From positions 186,001 to 250,000 of the forward strand of contig CAWHHJ010000016.1 of assembly GCA_963829085.1 (NCBI GenBank): a stretch of DNA of 64,000 bases, read 5' to 3'. Both the position numbers and the translations under genes were made by a program. How positions within the stretch are numbered: position 1 is the stretch's first letter; each line of letters opens with the position of its first letter. This document shows, one piece after another, positions 45,826 through 54,361 of this stretch. A model generated the notes under the pieces. The model saw only the letters and a program-made list of their open reading frames with translations, did not search any database and was not told the origin of the DNA. The stretch is from PALSA-1004 sp963829085 (lineage in GTDB: Bacteria; Pseudomonadota; Gammaproteobacteria; Burkholderiales; SG8-41).

Positions 45826-46371
45826 ATGGCGGCTGATGCAAACAATCTCGCGTGGGTCGACATGGAGATGAGCGGGCTCGATCCGGAGATCGAGAAGGTT
45901 TTAGAAATAGCGATCGTAGTTACCGATACCCAGCTCAACACCGTTGCCGAAGCGCCGGTGTTGGTCGTGCATCAACCGGACAGCGTGCTCGATGCCATGG
46001 ACTCGTGGAATAAAAGCACGCACGCAAAGTCAGGACTTATCGACCGTGTAAAAAGGTCGCGGTTGTCCGAGGCGGACGTTGAGAACACACTCGTGGGATT
46101 TCTCAGCGAGCATGTGCCGGCACGCGTGTCTCCGCTGTGCGGCAACTCGGTACATCAGGATCGGCGATTCATGGTGCGCTACCTGCCGCGTCTCGAGGAG
46201 TATTTTCACTACCGCAATCTCGACGTGAGCACCCTGAAAGAACTGATGCGCCGCTGGAAGCCGGAGCTTGCGGCAGGGATGACCAAGCACGGCAAGCATG
46301 AGGCGCTCGCCGACGTCTATGAATCGATCGACGAGCTCAAGTATTACCGCGAACACTTTTTGAAGTTGTGA
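45826..46371 (+). CDS. orn: Oligoribonuclease
   Basis: The ATG at 45826 is used in place of an upstream TTG. The 181-residue protein has the DEDDh exonuclease set: Asp and Glu in WVDMEMSGLDPE, Asp in LCGNSVHQDRRFMVRY, and the final His/Asp in GKHEALADVYESI. It degrades 2-5-nucleotide RNAs and pGpG to mononucleotides, so it is essential in many proteobacteria. The frame is intact and the length is normal. Confidence 0.96.
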   Translation: MAADANNLAWVDMEMSGLDPEIEKVLEIAIVVTDTQLNTVAEAPVLVVHQPDSVLDAMDSWNKSTHAKSGLIDRVKRSRLSEADVENTLVGFLSEHVPARVSPLCGNSVHQDRRFMVRYLPRLEEYFHYRNLDVSTLKELMRRWKPELAAGMTKHGKHEALADVYESIDELKYYREHFLKL

Positions 46372-46427
46372 GCGTCGTCACGGGTTTTGTCTGCGGACAC
46401 TTGCCCGGCTGCTGAACGATATCTCCG

Positions 46428-46940
46428 ATGAATCCTTTTGTCCGCAGCGGCTCGTTCATGCTGGTCATGGCATGGCTCCTCATCATGGGCGGGCTCTATT
46501 GGTTTTTCAGCGGTTGGCACTCCGCAGAGATAAATCCAAACACCGCGAACGTACTGACACAGCAGCAGGGCGACCTCACGTTGCTGCGTAATCGCGACGG
46601 ACACTACGTCGCCAGCGGCACCATCAACGGCCGGCCGGTAAGATTTTTACTGGACACCGGCGCGACGTGGGTCGTCGTGTCGATGGGCATGGCAGCAGAA
46701 CTCGGACTGAAACGCGGCGCTGCGTTGACGTTGCAAACGGCAAACGGTCCGACTGTCGGATATCAGACGCGTCTTGCCCGCATCCAGGTCGGCTCGCTCG
46801 AGTTGAAGGACGTGGGAGCGGTCATATCCGACGGTATTGACGATAATGTCGTCCTGTTGGGAATGAGCTTTCTCAGCCGCGTCGAATTCAGCCAGCGCAA
46901 TGGCGTGCTGACGCTCAGACCCTCAAGCGCCGGTCGCTGA
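46428..46940 (+). CDS. Retropepsin-like aspartic protease domain protein (TIGR02281 clan AA)
   Basis: The 170-residue protein starts with a membrane anchor (residues 8-25) and has a retroviral-type aspartic protease half-domain. The active motif is FLLDTGATWVVVS at about residues 77-89, then QTANGPTVGYQTRLARIQVG, and the closing LLGMSFLSRVEFSQRNGVL. As in related proteins it must dimerise to form the active site. It would face the periplasm. The target is unknown. It follows orn on the same strand. Confidence 0.88.
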   Translation: MNPFVRSGSFMLVMAWLLIMGGLYWFFSGWHSAEINPNTANVLTQQQGDLTLLRNRDGHYVASGTINGRPVRFLLDTGATWVVVSMGMAAELGLKRGAALTLQTANGPTVGYQTRLARIQVGSLELKDVGAVISDGIDDNVVLLGMSFLSRVEFSQRNGVLTLRPSSAGR

Positions 46941-47015
46941 CGCGCAATTTGCCTGCGTCGATGGCCAAGGCGTTGTGACTGTGGCTGTAAGCGACGTGAG
47001 GGGCCGGCGCGCGAT

Positions 47016-47222
47016 TTATTCGAGTTTGATGTCGCCGTCGAATGTCGCGCGCAGTCCGATCGCCTCGATCGTGAGCTCCATGCGCGCCGGGAACGATTCA
47101 CTGCCTTTCAATTTCCCATCAGCCATCGCCTTGCTAACCGCGTGCTCGATCTCCGATTGCGACCGGACGCCCACTGTTTTGAGGAATTTGCGGATGCTCA
47201 TGTTGAAAACTTCTTCATTCAT
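47016..47222 (-). CDS. DUF6494-family small protein
   Basis: The ATG at 47222 follows a GGAGTATCACC site. The 68-residue protein begins MNEEVFNMSIRKFLKTVGVR, then SQSEIEHAVSKAMADGKLKG and a beta-strand tail LTIEAIGLRATFDGDIKLE. This matches short proteins grouped as DUF6494. It is soluble and has no signal peptide. The role is unknown. It sits alone between the protease-like gene (convergent) and the EI24 gene (divergent). Confidence 0.8.
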   Translation of the reverse strand: MNEEVFNMSIRKFLKTVGVRSQSEIEHAVSKAMADGKLKGSESFPARMELTIEAIGLRATFDGDIKLE

Positions 47223-47477
47223 GGTGATACTCCTTGCGATGACTTTGACAGGCTGCCGGTCCGCAGTGCGTGACCTCAAGCGCTTTTATGACAGAAGGGC
47301 TGGATGACGTATTGCGAATCCCTGATACGCATTGCAGTAGAGATGCGCTCACATTGGTGCGGTGATTCTCTACATGGCGGCGATTGTACTTGCTTTCAAA
47401 CTGTGACTGAAACGGTGTCTGATTCTTAGCTGAACAAAACGACGCACGGTCCCACTTGTATTGCTGCAGACTCTCGC

Positions 47478-48243
47478 ATGACTGACGTAATGAAAGCGCT
47501 TGGCCTCGCAGCGCGCAGCATCATGCATCCGAAGATGCTTGCGCTCACCTTCTGGCCGATGGTTATCGCGCTTGCGCTGTGGATCGGCGCGGCGTGGTTC
47601 TATTGGGATGCCTGGACGGGTTCGTTGTCCGCGCTCCTGACCGGCACCCGCATTGCCGACTGGCTGCCGCCGGACGTCGCTCCGCGTCTGATTCACTACT
47701 CGGCGCTCGTGCTGGTTTTCATGTTGCTTATGCCGGTCATATTGATCACCGCAGGTACTGCTGGCAGCTGTTATCGCGATGCCGATAATTGTCAATTTCG
47801 TCGCCGCGCGCCACTATCCGCAGCTCGAAAAAAAGCATGGGGCAACGATCGCCGGCAGCATAGTCAACGCGCTGGTCGCGATACTTGTATTTGCGGGATT
47901 GTGGATCGTAACGCTGCCCTTATGGCTGACCGGCATCTTGGCGCCTGTGCTGCCGCTGCTGTTGTCGGTGTACCTGAATCAACGGCTGTTTCGCTACGAC
48001 GCACTGGCGGAGCATGCGAGCGCACCGGAATATCGCTCGATCGTCCAAACGAGCCGCGGCCGCATGTATGTGTTGGGGTTCGCGCTCGCAGTGCTTTATT
48101 ACGTGCCGCTTCTTAATTTGCTCGTTCCGATATTGAGTGGGCTCGCGTTTACCTACTTCTGCTTGGGCGAGTTAGCGCGATTGCGCCAGAGGGAAGCAGT
48201 CGGTACGCCGATGACGCTTGGGTGGAAGAGGGCCATGACATGA
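47478..48243 (+). CDS. EI24-domain membrane protein (frameshifted)
   Basis: The N-terminal frame reads MTDVMKALGLAARSIMHPKM and TFWPMVIALALWIGAAWFYW. Near 47755-47770 the frame changes. The second carries AMPIIVNFVAARHYPQLEKK, LPLWLTGILAPVLPLLLSVY, NQRLFRYDALAEHAS and a C-terminal LLNLLVPILSGLAFTYFC. These are the CysZ/EI24-type membrane segments. The corrected length is about 254 residues. The ATGA overlap with the next gene at 48240 supports the end. Function is unknown; CysZ-like relatives transport sulfate, but that is not implied here. Confidence 0.82.
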
Positions 48244-49022
48244 CAGCACGATTCGCAGGCAAGGTAGTGATCGTGACCGGCGCGGGCAACGGAATAGGTG
48301 CGGCGACTGCCCGGCGTTTTGCACGCGAAGGCGCGAAAGTGCTGTGTGCGGATATTGATGAAACAGCCGCGCTGAGCGTTGCCGAAGAAATCGCAGCGGA
48401 TGGCGGCACGGCGGCAGCTTGCCGCACGGATATACGCGACGCTGACAGTGTCAGCGCCATGATTGAGTTCGCGCTTGAACGGTTCGGTGCTCTGAATATC
48501 ATGATCAACAACGCGGGTGCAGGCGCGCAAAAACACTTTATCGAGACGCCGCTTCAAACGCTGCGCGCGATGCTCGATGTGAACGTCATTGGCACTTTCC
48601 TGTGTGCGCAGGCCGCTGCGCGTCAAATGATGAACGCGGGCGGCGGTGCGATCGTCAATTTTTCTTCGCATTCCGGCTTGCTGGGAAGCAGCGGACGAGC
48701 TGCGTATGCCGCCTCCAAAGGCGGCATCATCGCAATGACGCGGGTGATGGCGGTCGACCTCGCGGCGCATAAGATTCGCGTGAATGCAATTGCACCGGGG
48801 CCGATCGATGTGCCGCGCAGCCGCAAGCAACATACCGGCGAGCGCCGGGAAGCATGGCAGCGCGCCGTGCCGCTCGGCCGCTATGGTGCGCCTGAAGAAG
48901 TCGCCGGCGCCGCGTTGTTCCTCGCTTCGGATGACGCGAGCTATGTGACCGGGCAGACGATTGCTGTCGACGGGGGCTTCACGGCGGCCGGCTTGCGCGT
49001 GAAGGATTTGACCGTCCTGTAG
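48240..49022 (+). CDS. SDR-family NAD(P)-dependent oxidoreductase
   Basis: The ATG at 48240 overlaps the EI24 stop. The 260-residue protein has the cofactor motif VIVTGAGNGIGAATARRFA, an Asp pair in LCADIDETAAL favouring NAD, and the NNAG motif in IMINNAGAGAQ. Catalytic residues lie in IVNFSSHSGLLGSSGRAAYA then SKGG (Ser, Tyr, Lys). It ends with SYVTGQTIAVDGGFT. It is a 3-oxoacyl-reductase-like dehydrogenase. The specific alcohol or ketone is unknown. The frame is intact. Confidence 0.92.
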   Translation: MTARFAGKVVIVTGAGNGIGAATARRFAREGAKVLCADIDETAALSVAEEIAADGGTAAACRTDIRDADSVSAMIEFALERFGALNIMINNAGAGAQKHFIETPLQTLRAMLDVNVIGTFLCAQAAARQMMNAGGGAIVNFSSHSGLLGSSGRAAYAASKGGIIAMTRVMAVDLAAHKIRVNAIAPGPIDVPRSRKQHTGERREAWQRAVPLGRYGAPEEVAGAALFLASDDASYVTGQTIAVDGGFTAAGLRVKDLTVL

Positions 49023-49023
49023 C

Positions 49024-50034
49024 CTAGTTGCTCGCCGTCATGCCGGACGCCTCGACGATGCGCGCGTTCTTCTCGATCTCGTTTTTGAGGAAAGCCGCGA
49101 ACTGATCAGGCGCACTCGCGATCACCGAAGCGCCTTCGTTGACGAGGCGCTCCCTGACTTCAGGCAGCGCCAGGATTCGCACGAGTTCCGCATGCAATTT
49201 CGTGATCGATGCTTTGGGCGTATTGCCCTGTACAAGCAGGCCATACCAGTTTGTCATTGCGTAGCCGGGCACGCCAGCTTCCGCGATGGTGGGTATTTCC
49301 GGCAGCGTAGCAAAACGCTTCTCACTGGTTACCGCCAGCGCACGCAAACGCGCGCCTTTGATGTGTGGCACCGCCTGCAGGGCATTCATGAAATAAACCG
49401 GAATTTGCCCGGCGATGACGTCAATGGCAGCGGGTCCCGCACCCTTATATGGAATATGCAGCATTTGCGTGCCGGTCATGTATTTGAAGAGCTCCGTCGC
49501 GAGATGCGGCGGCGATCCATTGCCCGAACTGCCGTAATTGACTTGCGCAGGATGCGCTTTTAAAAACGTAATCAATTCGCGGATCGAACGCGGTGGAAAC
49601 GACGGGTGCACGGTGACTACCAGCGGACTCGCCGCGAGTTCACTGACGGGCGCCAGATCCTTGAGCGAGTCGAACGGAAGATTTTTATAAATGCTCGGAT
49701 TGACCGCGAAACCGCTCGGAACGATAAGCAGCATCTGGCCGTCAGGTGCGGACTTTGCAACAGCCGCCGCGCCGATGGTGCCGTTTGCGCCACCGCGGTT
49801 ATCGACAATGACAGGCACTCCCCATGATTCATTCAATTTTTGCGCAATGGCGCGCCCCAGTATGTCCGTGCCGCCGCCCGGTGGAAACGGCACCACCATG
49901 CGCATTGGACCCGAAGGATAATTCTGCGCGAGCGAAGCGCATGCAACACAGATTGTGATCACCATGACGGCGAGGCGCAGCAGGACGGCGATGGCCGGCG
50001 TCAGTAGTCGTAGCACCGATCGGTTGTCCGTCAT
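49024..50034 (-). CDS. Bug/TctC-family periplasmic binding protein
   Basis: The start at 50034 (MTDNRSVLRLLTPAIAVLLR) follows a weak CAGAAG site and gives a signal peptide ending ASLAQ. Family motifs are intact: NYPSGPMRMVVPFPPGGGTD, VIVDNRGGANGTIGAAAVAK, NYGSSGNGSPPHLATELF and SAPDQFAAFLKNEIEKNARI. It lies downstream of the thiolase gene but behind a strong terminator, so it is probably transcribed separately. The ligand is unknown. Confidence 0.92.
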   Translation of the reverse strand: MTDNRSVLRLLTPAIAVLLRLAVMVITICVACASLAQNYPSGPMRMVVPFPPGGGTDILGRAIAQKLNESWGVPVIVDNRGGANGTIGAAAVAKSAPDGQMLLIVPSGFAVNPSIYKNLPFDSLKDLAPVSELAASPLVVTVHPSFPPRSIRELITFLKAHPAQVNYGSSGNGSPPHLATELFKYMTGTQMLHIPYKGAGPAAIDVIAGQIPVYFMNALQAVPHIKGARLRALAVTSEKRFATLPEIPTIAEAGVPGYAMTNWYGLLVQGNTPKASITKLHAELVRILALPEVRERLVNEGASVIASAPDQFAAFLKNEIEKNARIVEASGMTASN

Positions 50035-50052
50035 CTTCTGGAAGGTATCAAT

Positions 50053-50084
50053 AAAAAAGCACGCGCGACAGCGCGTGCTTTTTT
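50053..50084 (-). terminator. Rho-independent terminator of the thiolase gene
   Basis: The sequence has a perfect 8-bp stem (GCACGCGC / GCGCGTGC, loop GACA) flanked by six A and six T bases, so it can work in both directions. It lies 43 bases beyond the thiolase stop and just before the Bug gene start, both on the minus strand. Confidence 0.92.
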
Positions 50085-50126
50085 GGCCGTGCGTTTCGCT
50101 ACGTCGAACGAATTCGCGAACGTTGT

Positions 50127-51317
50127 TTATTGCAGGCGTTCGAATACTGCCGCAATACCCTGGCCGCCGCCTATGCACATCGTTACGAGCGCATATTTTC
50201 CGCCGATGCGCTGCAATTCATAGAGCGCCTTTACGCTGATGAGAGCGCCGGTCGCGCCGATGGGATGGCCGAGGCCGACTGCGCCGCCGTTGGGATTGGT
50301 TTTTTTCGCATCGAACTTAAGATCGCTCGATACGGCCAGAGCCTGGACCGCGAAGGCTTCATTCGCTTCGATGACGTCCATATCGCTCACTGTCAGCCCA
50401 GCCTTGTCGAGAGCGGTCTTGCACGCCGGCACCGGCCCGATGCCCATTATCTTCGGATCGACGCCGGCGAAGGCATAGGACACCAAACGCGCCATCGGCT
50501 TCAGTCCGCGCTTCGCCGCGGCTTCTTTTTCCATGAGGACGACAGCAGCAGCGCCATCGTTGATGCCGGATGCGTTGCCCGCGGTGACCGAGCCGTCCTT
50601 TTTGAATACCGCGCGCAATTTCGCGAGCCCTTCCGCAGTGACATCTGCGCGCGGATGCTCGTCCTTGTCGAAGACGGTCGTGCCTTTGCGCGTCTTCAAT
50701 TCGATCGGCAATATCTGCTCTTTGAAATAGCCTTTTTCAATGGCATTGACGGCGCGGCGATGGCTTTCCACCGAGTATTCATCCTGCTCCTCGCGCGAGA
50801 TCTTCCATTGCGACGCAATGTTTTCGGCAGTGATGCCCATATGCACTGAATCGAATGGATCTGTCAGCGCGCCCACCATCATGTCAACCACGCCGCCGTC
50901 GTTCATGCGCTGGCCCCAGCGCAGCGTCGGCATGAGATATCCGCCGCGGCTCATTGACTCGGCGCCGGCGCCGACGGCGATATCAGCATCGCCGAGTTTG
51001 ATCATTTGCGCCGCACTGACGATCGCCTGCAATCCGCTGCCGCACAAACGGTTGACGGTGAGTGCCGTGGTCTCTTGCGGTAGTCCGGCCTTGAGACATG
51101 CGACGCGCGAGATGTACATGTCTTTGGCTTCCGTATGAATCACGTTGCCGAGCGCGAGTGTGTCGACCTCTTTCGGATCGACCTTCGCGCGTTTCACCGC
51201 TTCGCGTATGACCTGCGCCGCGAGCTCGGTCGGCGCTAGGTCCTTCAACGCACCGCCGTAGTCGCCGATTGCCGTGCGCGCACCGCCCAATACAACCACC
51301 TCGCGTTCGCTGTTCAT
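50127..51317 (-). CDS. Acetyl-CoA acetyltransferase (thiolase, BktB/PhaA type)
   Basis: The 396-residue enzyme has the acyl-accepting Cys92 in NRLCGSGLQAIVSAAQ, the His in VGLGHPIGATGALI, and the second Cys (about 381) in MCIGGGQGIAAVFERLQ. It condenses two acetyl-CoA to acetoacetyl-CoA, or works in the cleaving direction. The sequence resembles the BktB type that also accepts longer acyl-CoA, but this is not certain. An AAGGAGAAC site precedes the ATG. It could supply PHB precursors together with the PhaM-like protein, though no PHB synthase is in the window. Confidence 0.93.
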   Translation of the reverse strand: MNSEREVVVLGGARTAIGDYGGALKDLAPTELAAQVIREAVKRAKVDPKEVDTLALGNVIHTEAKDMYISRVACLKAGLPQETTALTVNRLCGSGLQAIVSAAQMIKLGDADIAVGAGAESMSRGGYLMPTLRWGQRMNDGGVVDMMVGALTDPFDSVHMGITAENIASQWKISREEQDEYSVESHRRAVNAIEKGYFKEQILPIELKTRKGTTVFDKDEHPRADVTAEGLAKLRAVFKKDGSVTAGNASGINDGAAAVVLMEKEAAAKRGLKPMARLVSYAFAGVDPKIMGIGPVPACKTALDKAGLTVSDMDVIEANEAFAVQALAVSSDLKFDAKKTNPNGGAVGLGHPIGATGALISVKALYELQRIGGKYALVTMCIGGGQGIAAVFERLQ

Positions 51318-51468
51318 GCTGTTCTCCTTGAATCAATCGTTGATTGCCTGCCGGCACCCGCGCTACGGCGTCAATTGCCGCTGCCCGGCGTTACAGGGAA
51401 GGGACGACATTTTACGCCCGCTGACCTTACAGTGTCGAGATTGTGGACCGCTCAGGAAGCGGGTCATG

Positions 51469-52383
51469 TTAGTGACGTGTCGCTGACGAGGGTGTTGCCT
51501 GCGCCATTGGAAATAGCGAAGTGACATCGCCGGGCGTGAAGCTATAGCGGTGACTGCAAAACTCGCAATTCACGTCTACCGTGCCGCGCTCGGCGATAAT
51601 GCTGCGCACCTCTTCCTGTCCCAGCATGCGAAGCATTGCCGCTACCCGTTCCCGGGAGCATGAGCAGTGAAACTGCACTTGCCGCGCCGCGAACACGCGG
51701 ATGTCCTCCGTCGAATATAGTCGCCGCAGCAGTTCGGGCGCATCGTGCGCGATGATTTCATCCGCACTCAGCGTTGACGCGATGGTGATCGCACGCCGCC
51801 AGGCATCCGCGTCGTTGCCCTCGCGCTCGGGTAGTTTCTGCAGGAGCAGACCCGCCGCCCGCCTTTCGTCCGCGCTCAGCCAAAGGCGCGTATCGATCTG
51901 CCCGGAACGCAGCATGTATTGCTCGAGGGCGGCAGCGATAGTTTCGCCCTCGATCGCAACGATGCTTTGATAGCTCGATCGCCCTGCGCCGGGATCGAGC
52001 GTGATACCGAACCGGCCGCTGCCCACGAGTTCAGCGAGCGTTCCGGATTCCGGAACCGCGCTCCACTTCGCAGTCGCTCGCATGCGGTGCCTGCTCGTAC
52101 ATTCAACGACCACGAGACTCAGCGGTCCGGTGCCCTGGATTTGCATGATCAGCGTGCCGCCGAATTTGAGTGTCGCAGTGAGCAGTGCGGCCGCGGCCAT
52201 CATCTCACCCAGCAGCGCGCGCACACACGGTGGATAAGCCTGGTGCGCGAGCACTGTTCGCCACGTTTCTTCAAGGTGCACGATCTCGCCGCGCACCGGC
52301 GCATGTTCGAAGAGAAAACGTTGAATTGCGTCAGGCACGATCGGCGGATTATAGAGGGTGGCAATGCCATAATTGAGCTTCAT
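51469..52383 (-). CDS. hslO: Hsp33 redox-regulated chaperone
   Basis: The start at 52383 gives MKLNYGIATLYNPPIVPDAI, with the remaining 304 residues matching HslO. The C-terminal zinc site is CSCS (in FHCSCSRERV) and CEFC (in VNCEFCSHRY), the four cysteines that form disulfides under oxidative stress and activate the chaperone. The frame is intact. The gene is divergent from the next Bug gene with only 23 bases between the starts, so their promoters must overlap the coding ends. Confidence 0.95.
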   Translation of the reverse strand: MKLNYGIATLYNPPIVPDAIQRFLFEHAPVRGEIVHLEETWRTVLAHQAYPPCVRALLGEMMAAAALLTATLKFGGTLIMQIQGTGPLSLVVVECTSRHRMRATAKWSAVPESGTLAELVGSGRFGITLDPGAGRSSYQSIVAIEGETIAAALEQYMLRSGQIDTRLWLSADERRAAGLLLQKLPEREGNDADAWRRAITIASTLSADEIIAHDAPELLRRLYSTEDIRVFAARQVQFHCSCSRERVAAMLRMLGQEEVRSIIAERGTVDVNCEFCSHRYSFTPGDVTSLFPMAQATPSSATRH

Positions 52384-52406
52384 ACTCGGAGGTGAGTTCC
52401 CTTCAT

Positions 52407-53417
52407 ATGATGCATATTCTGCGCGGAGTGATCGTCGCCTCAACGATGCTCGCGACGCTCGGTGTCTCCATTGCACTGCCGGCGATCGGCGCCGAGCAGG
52501 TCGCCGAAGCAGGCGCTGCTTATCCTAGCAAGCCGATACGTTTTGTTGTGCCATTCACTCCCGGCGGTTCGGCGGACATACTCGCCCGTCTGGTCGGGCA
52601 AAAGATGAGCGACGCATGGCGACAGCAGGTGATCATCGACAATCGCGGCGGCTCGGCCGGCATCATGGGGTCCGAAATCGTCGCCAAGGCGCCTCGCGAT
52701 GGTCATACGCTGATGCTGGGAATTACGGCGAACATCGCGATAAATCCGGGGCTGCACGCGAAGCTGCCGTACGACCCTGTGCGGGATTTTGCCCCGGTAA
52801 CGCAGCTCGCATCAGCGCCGTACGCGATGCTGGTAACGCCATCGCTGCCGGCCGGATCAGTGCCGGAATTTATCGCGCTTGCGAAATCAAAACCGGCGCA
52901 AATCAACTACGCCTCCACCGGCAGCGGCAGCGCCGGTCACCTGACTGCTGAGTTATTCGCCGCTATGTCGGCCGTAAAGCTCGTGCATGTCCCTTATAAA
53001 AACATCGGGTCCATTCTCGTGGACATGTTCGCCGGCCGCATCGACCTGATGTTTGTTGGCATCGTCTCAGCGCAGCCGCATATAAAGGCGGGCAAGCTGC
53101 GGGCGATCGCGATCACGGGCGCCAACCGCAGCCCGCTCATGCCGGAGCTGCCGACCGTGGCTGAGTCCGGCGTGCGTGGATTTGAGGTGACCGGGTGGTA
53201 CGGTGTGTTCGTACCGATGCATACGCCGCAACCCATCATAGGCAAGCTGCACGATGAGATTGTGCGCATATTAAAGCTGCCCGACGTCACCGAGCGGCTT
53301 GCAATGGAAGGCGCGGAAGTGATCGGCAATACGCCGGCCCAATTCGACGCTTACGTCAGAAGCGAGATCTCGAAATGGTCAAACGTCGTGAAGGTGTCAG
53401 GTGCGCGCGCTGATTAA
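52407..53417 (+). CDS. Bug/TctC-family periplasmic binding protein
   Basis: A GGAGGTGAG ribosome site (52388-52396) precedes the ATG pair at 52407/52410; a GTG at 52392 is less likely. The 336-residue protein has a signal peptide, then YPSKPIRFVVPFTPGGSADI, VIIDNRGGSAGIMGSEIVAK, NYASTGSGSAGHLTAELF and NTPAQFDAYVRSEISKW. It is the fifth Bug protein in the window and is closest in pattern to the second gene of the nitrile hydratase operon. It ends at a bidirectional terminator. The ligand is unknown. Confidence 0.92.
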   Translation: MMHILRGVIVASTMLATLGVSIALPAIGAEQVAEAGAAYPSKPIRFVVPFTPGGSADILARLVGQKMSDAWRQQVIIDNRGGSAGIMGSEIVAKAPRDGHTLMLGITANIAINPGLHAKLPYDPVRDFAPVTQLASAPYAMLVTPSLPAGSVPEFIALAKSKPAQINYASTGSGSAGHLTAELFAAMSAVKLVHVPYKNIGSILVDMFAGRIDLMFVGIVSAQPHIKAGKLRAIAITGANRSPLMPELPTVAESGVRGFEVTGWYGVFVPMHTPQPIIGKLHDEIVRILKLPDVTERLAMEGAEVIGNTPAQFDAYVRSEISKWSNVVKVSGARAD

Positions 53418-53466
53418 CCGGCGGTACACCGTCGCCGCACTCGTAGATGCGCAGATGCGTGAATAA

Positions 53467-53486
53467 AGCGGGCCTTGCGGCCCGCT
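53467..53486. terminator. Bidirectional hairpin terminator
   Basis: A perfect 8-bp stem (AGCGGGCC / GGCCCGCT, loop TTGC) lies between the convergent Bug and peroxiredoxin genes. The 5' side has A-rich bases (AATAA) and the 3' side T-containing bases, so it can end transcription in both directions, though the T runs are short. Confidence 0.75.
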
Positions 53487-53491
53487 TCATA

Positions 53492-54145
53492 TCATTTGGG
53501 TTGTGAGACGACGCGCAAATATGACTTGAGCGTTTTAAATCCCTGCGGATATTTCTTCTTCGCATCTTCGTCGGACACTGACACCGGAATAATCACGTCC
53601 TGGCCCGGCTGCCAGTTTACGGGTGTTGCCACCGTATGCTTGGCGCTCAACTGCAATGAATCGAGCAGGCGCAGCACTTCGTCAAAGTTGCGGCCGGCCG
53701 TCATCGGATAGATAAGCATCGCCTTGACTTTCTTATCCGGCCCGATGATGAACACGGAACGCACGGTGGCGTTATCGGCGGCGGTGCGCGGACCGCCGCT
53801 CGCATTGGGATGGATCATGTCATACAGTTTCGCGACTTGCAGATCGGCGTCGCCAATCAGCGGGTAGTTGACGGCATGACCCTGCGTTTCCTTGATGTCG
53901 TTGACCCATGACTTATGATCGCTCACGGGATCGACGCTCAATCCGATGATCTTCGCGTTGCGCTTATCAAATTCGGGCTTGAGGCCCGCGAGATAGCCGA
54001 GCTCGGTCGTGCAGACGGGTGTGAAGTCTTTGGGATGCGAGAAGAGCACGCCCCAGCTATTGCCGAGCCATTCATGAAACCGGATTTTGCCTTCGGTGGT
54101 TTCAGCCGTGAAATCCGGTGCGTCATCGCCTATGCGTATCGCCAT
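53492..54145 (-). CDS. 1-Cys peroxiredoxin (Prx6-like)
   Basis: The 217-residue protein has the peroxidatic Cys45 in HPKDFTPVCTTELGYL and no second resolving cysteine. The later NYPLIGDADLQVAKLYDMIH and RSVFIIGPDKKVKAMLIYPM segments identify the Prx6 subfamily. It reduces H2O2 and organic peroxides using an external thiol. A strong GGAGG site precedes the ATG. Expression may be oxidative-stress-linked, but no OxyR site was identified. Confidence 0.94.
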   Translation of the reverse strand: MAIRIGDDAPDFTAETTEGKIRFHEWLGNSWGVLFSHPKDFTPVCTTELGYLAGLKPEFDKRNAKIIGLSVDPVSDHKSWVNDIKETQGHAVNYPLIGDADLQVAKLYDMIHPNASGGPRTAADNATVRSVFIIGPDKKVKAMLIYPMTAGRNFDEVLRLLDSLQLSAKHTVATPVNWQPGQDVIIPVSVSDEDAKKKYPQGFKTLKSYLRVVSQPK

Positions 54146-54361
54146 TTCGACCTCCAGTATGCGTGATTGGATACAATGGCCATCTGTATGCGGCCGTTCG
54201 TGTCCGGTGGTGAAAAATAAGCTGACCTCCCTGGGCCGCAGATTATAGCGCCGGTTGCGGCGCTGTTGATTCGTGGCGTGAGCGTTTGCTCTGCGCGGTC
54301 GGCTGCGGCATGTCGGTCACCAGGCGCGTGACGGCAGCTTAGGCTCATGCTCCGCATACCG

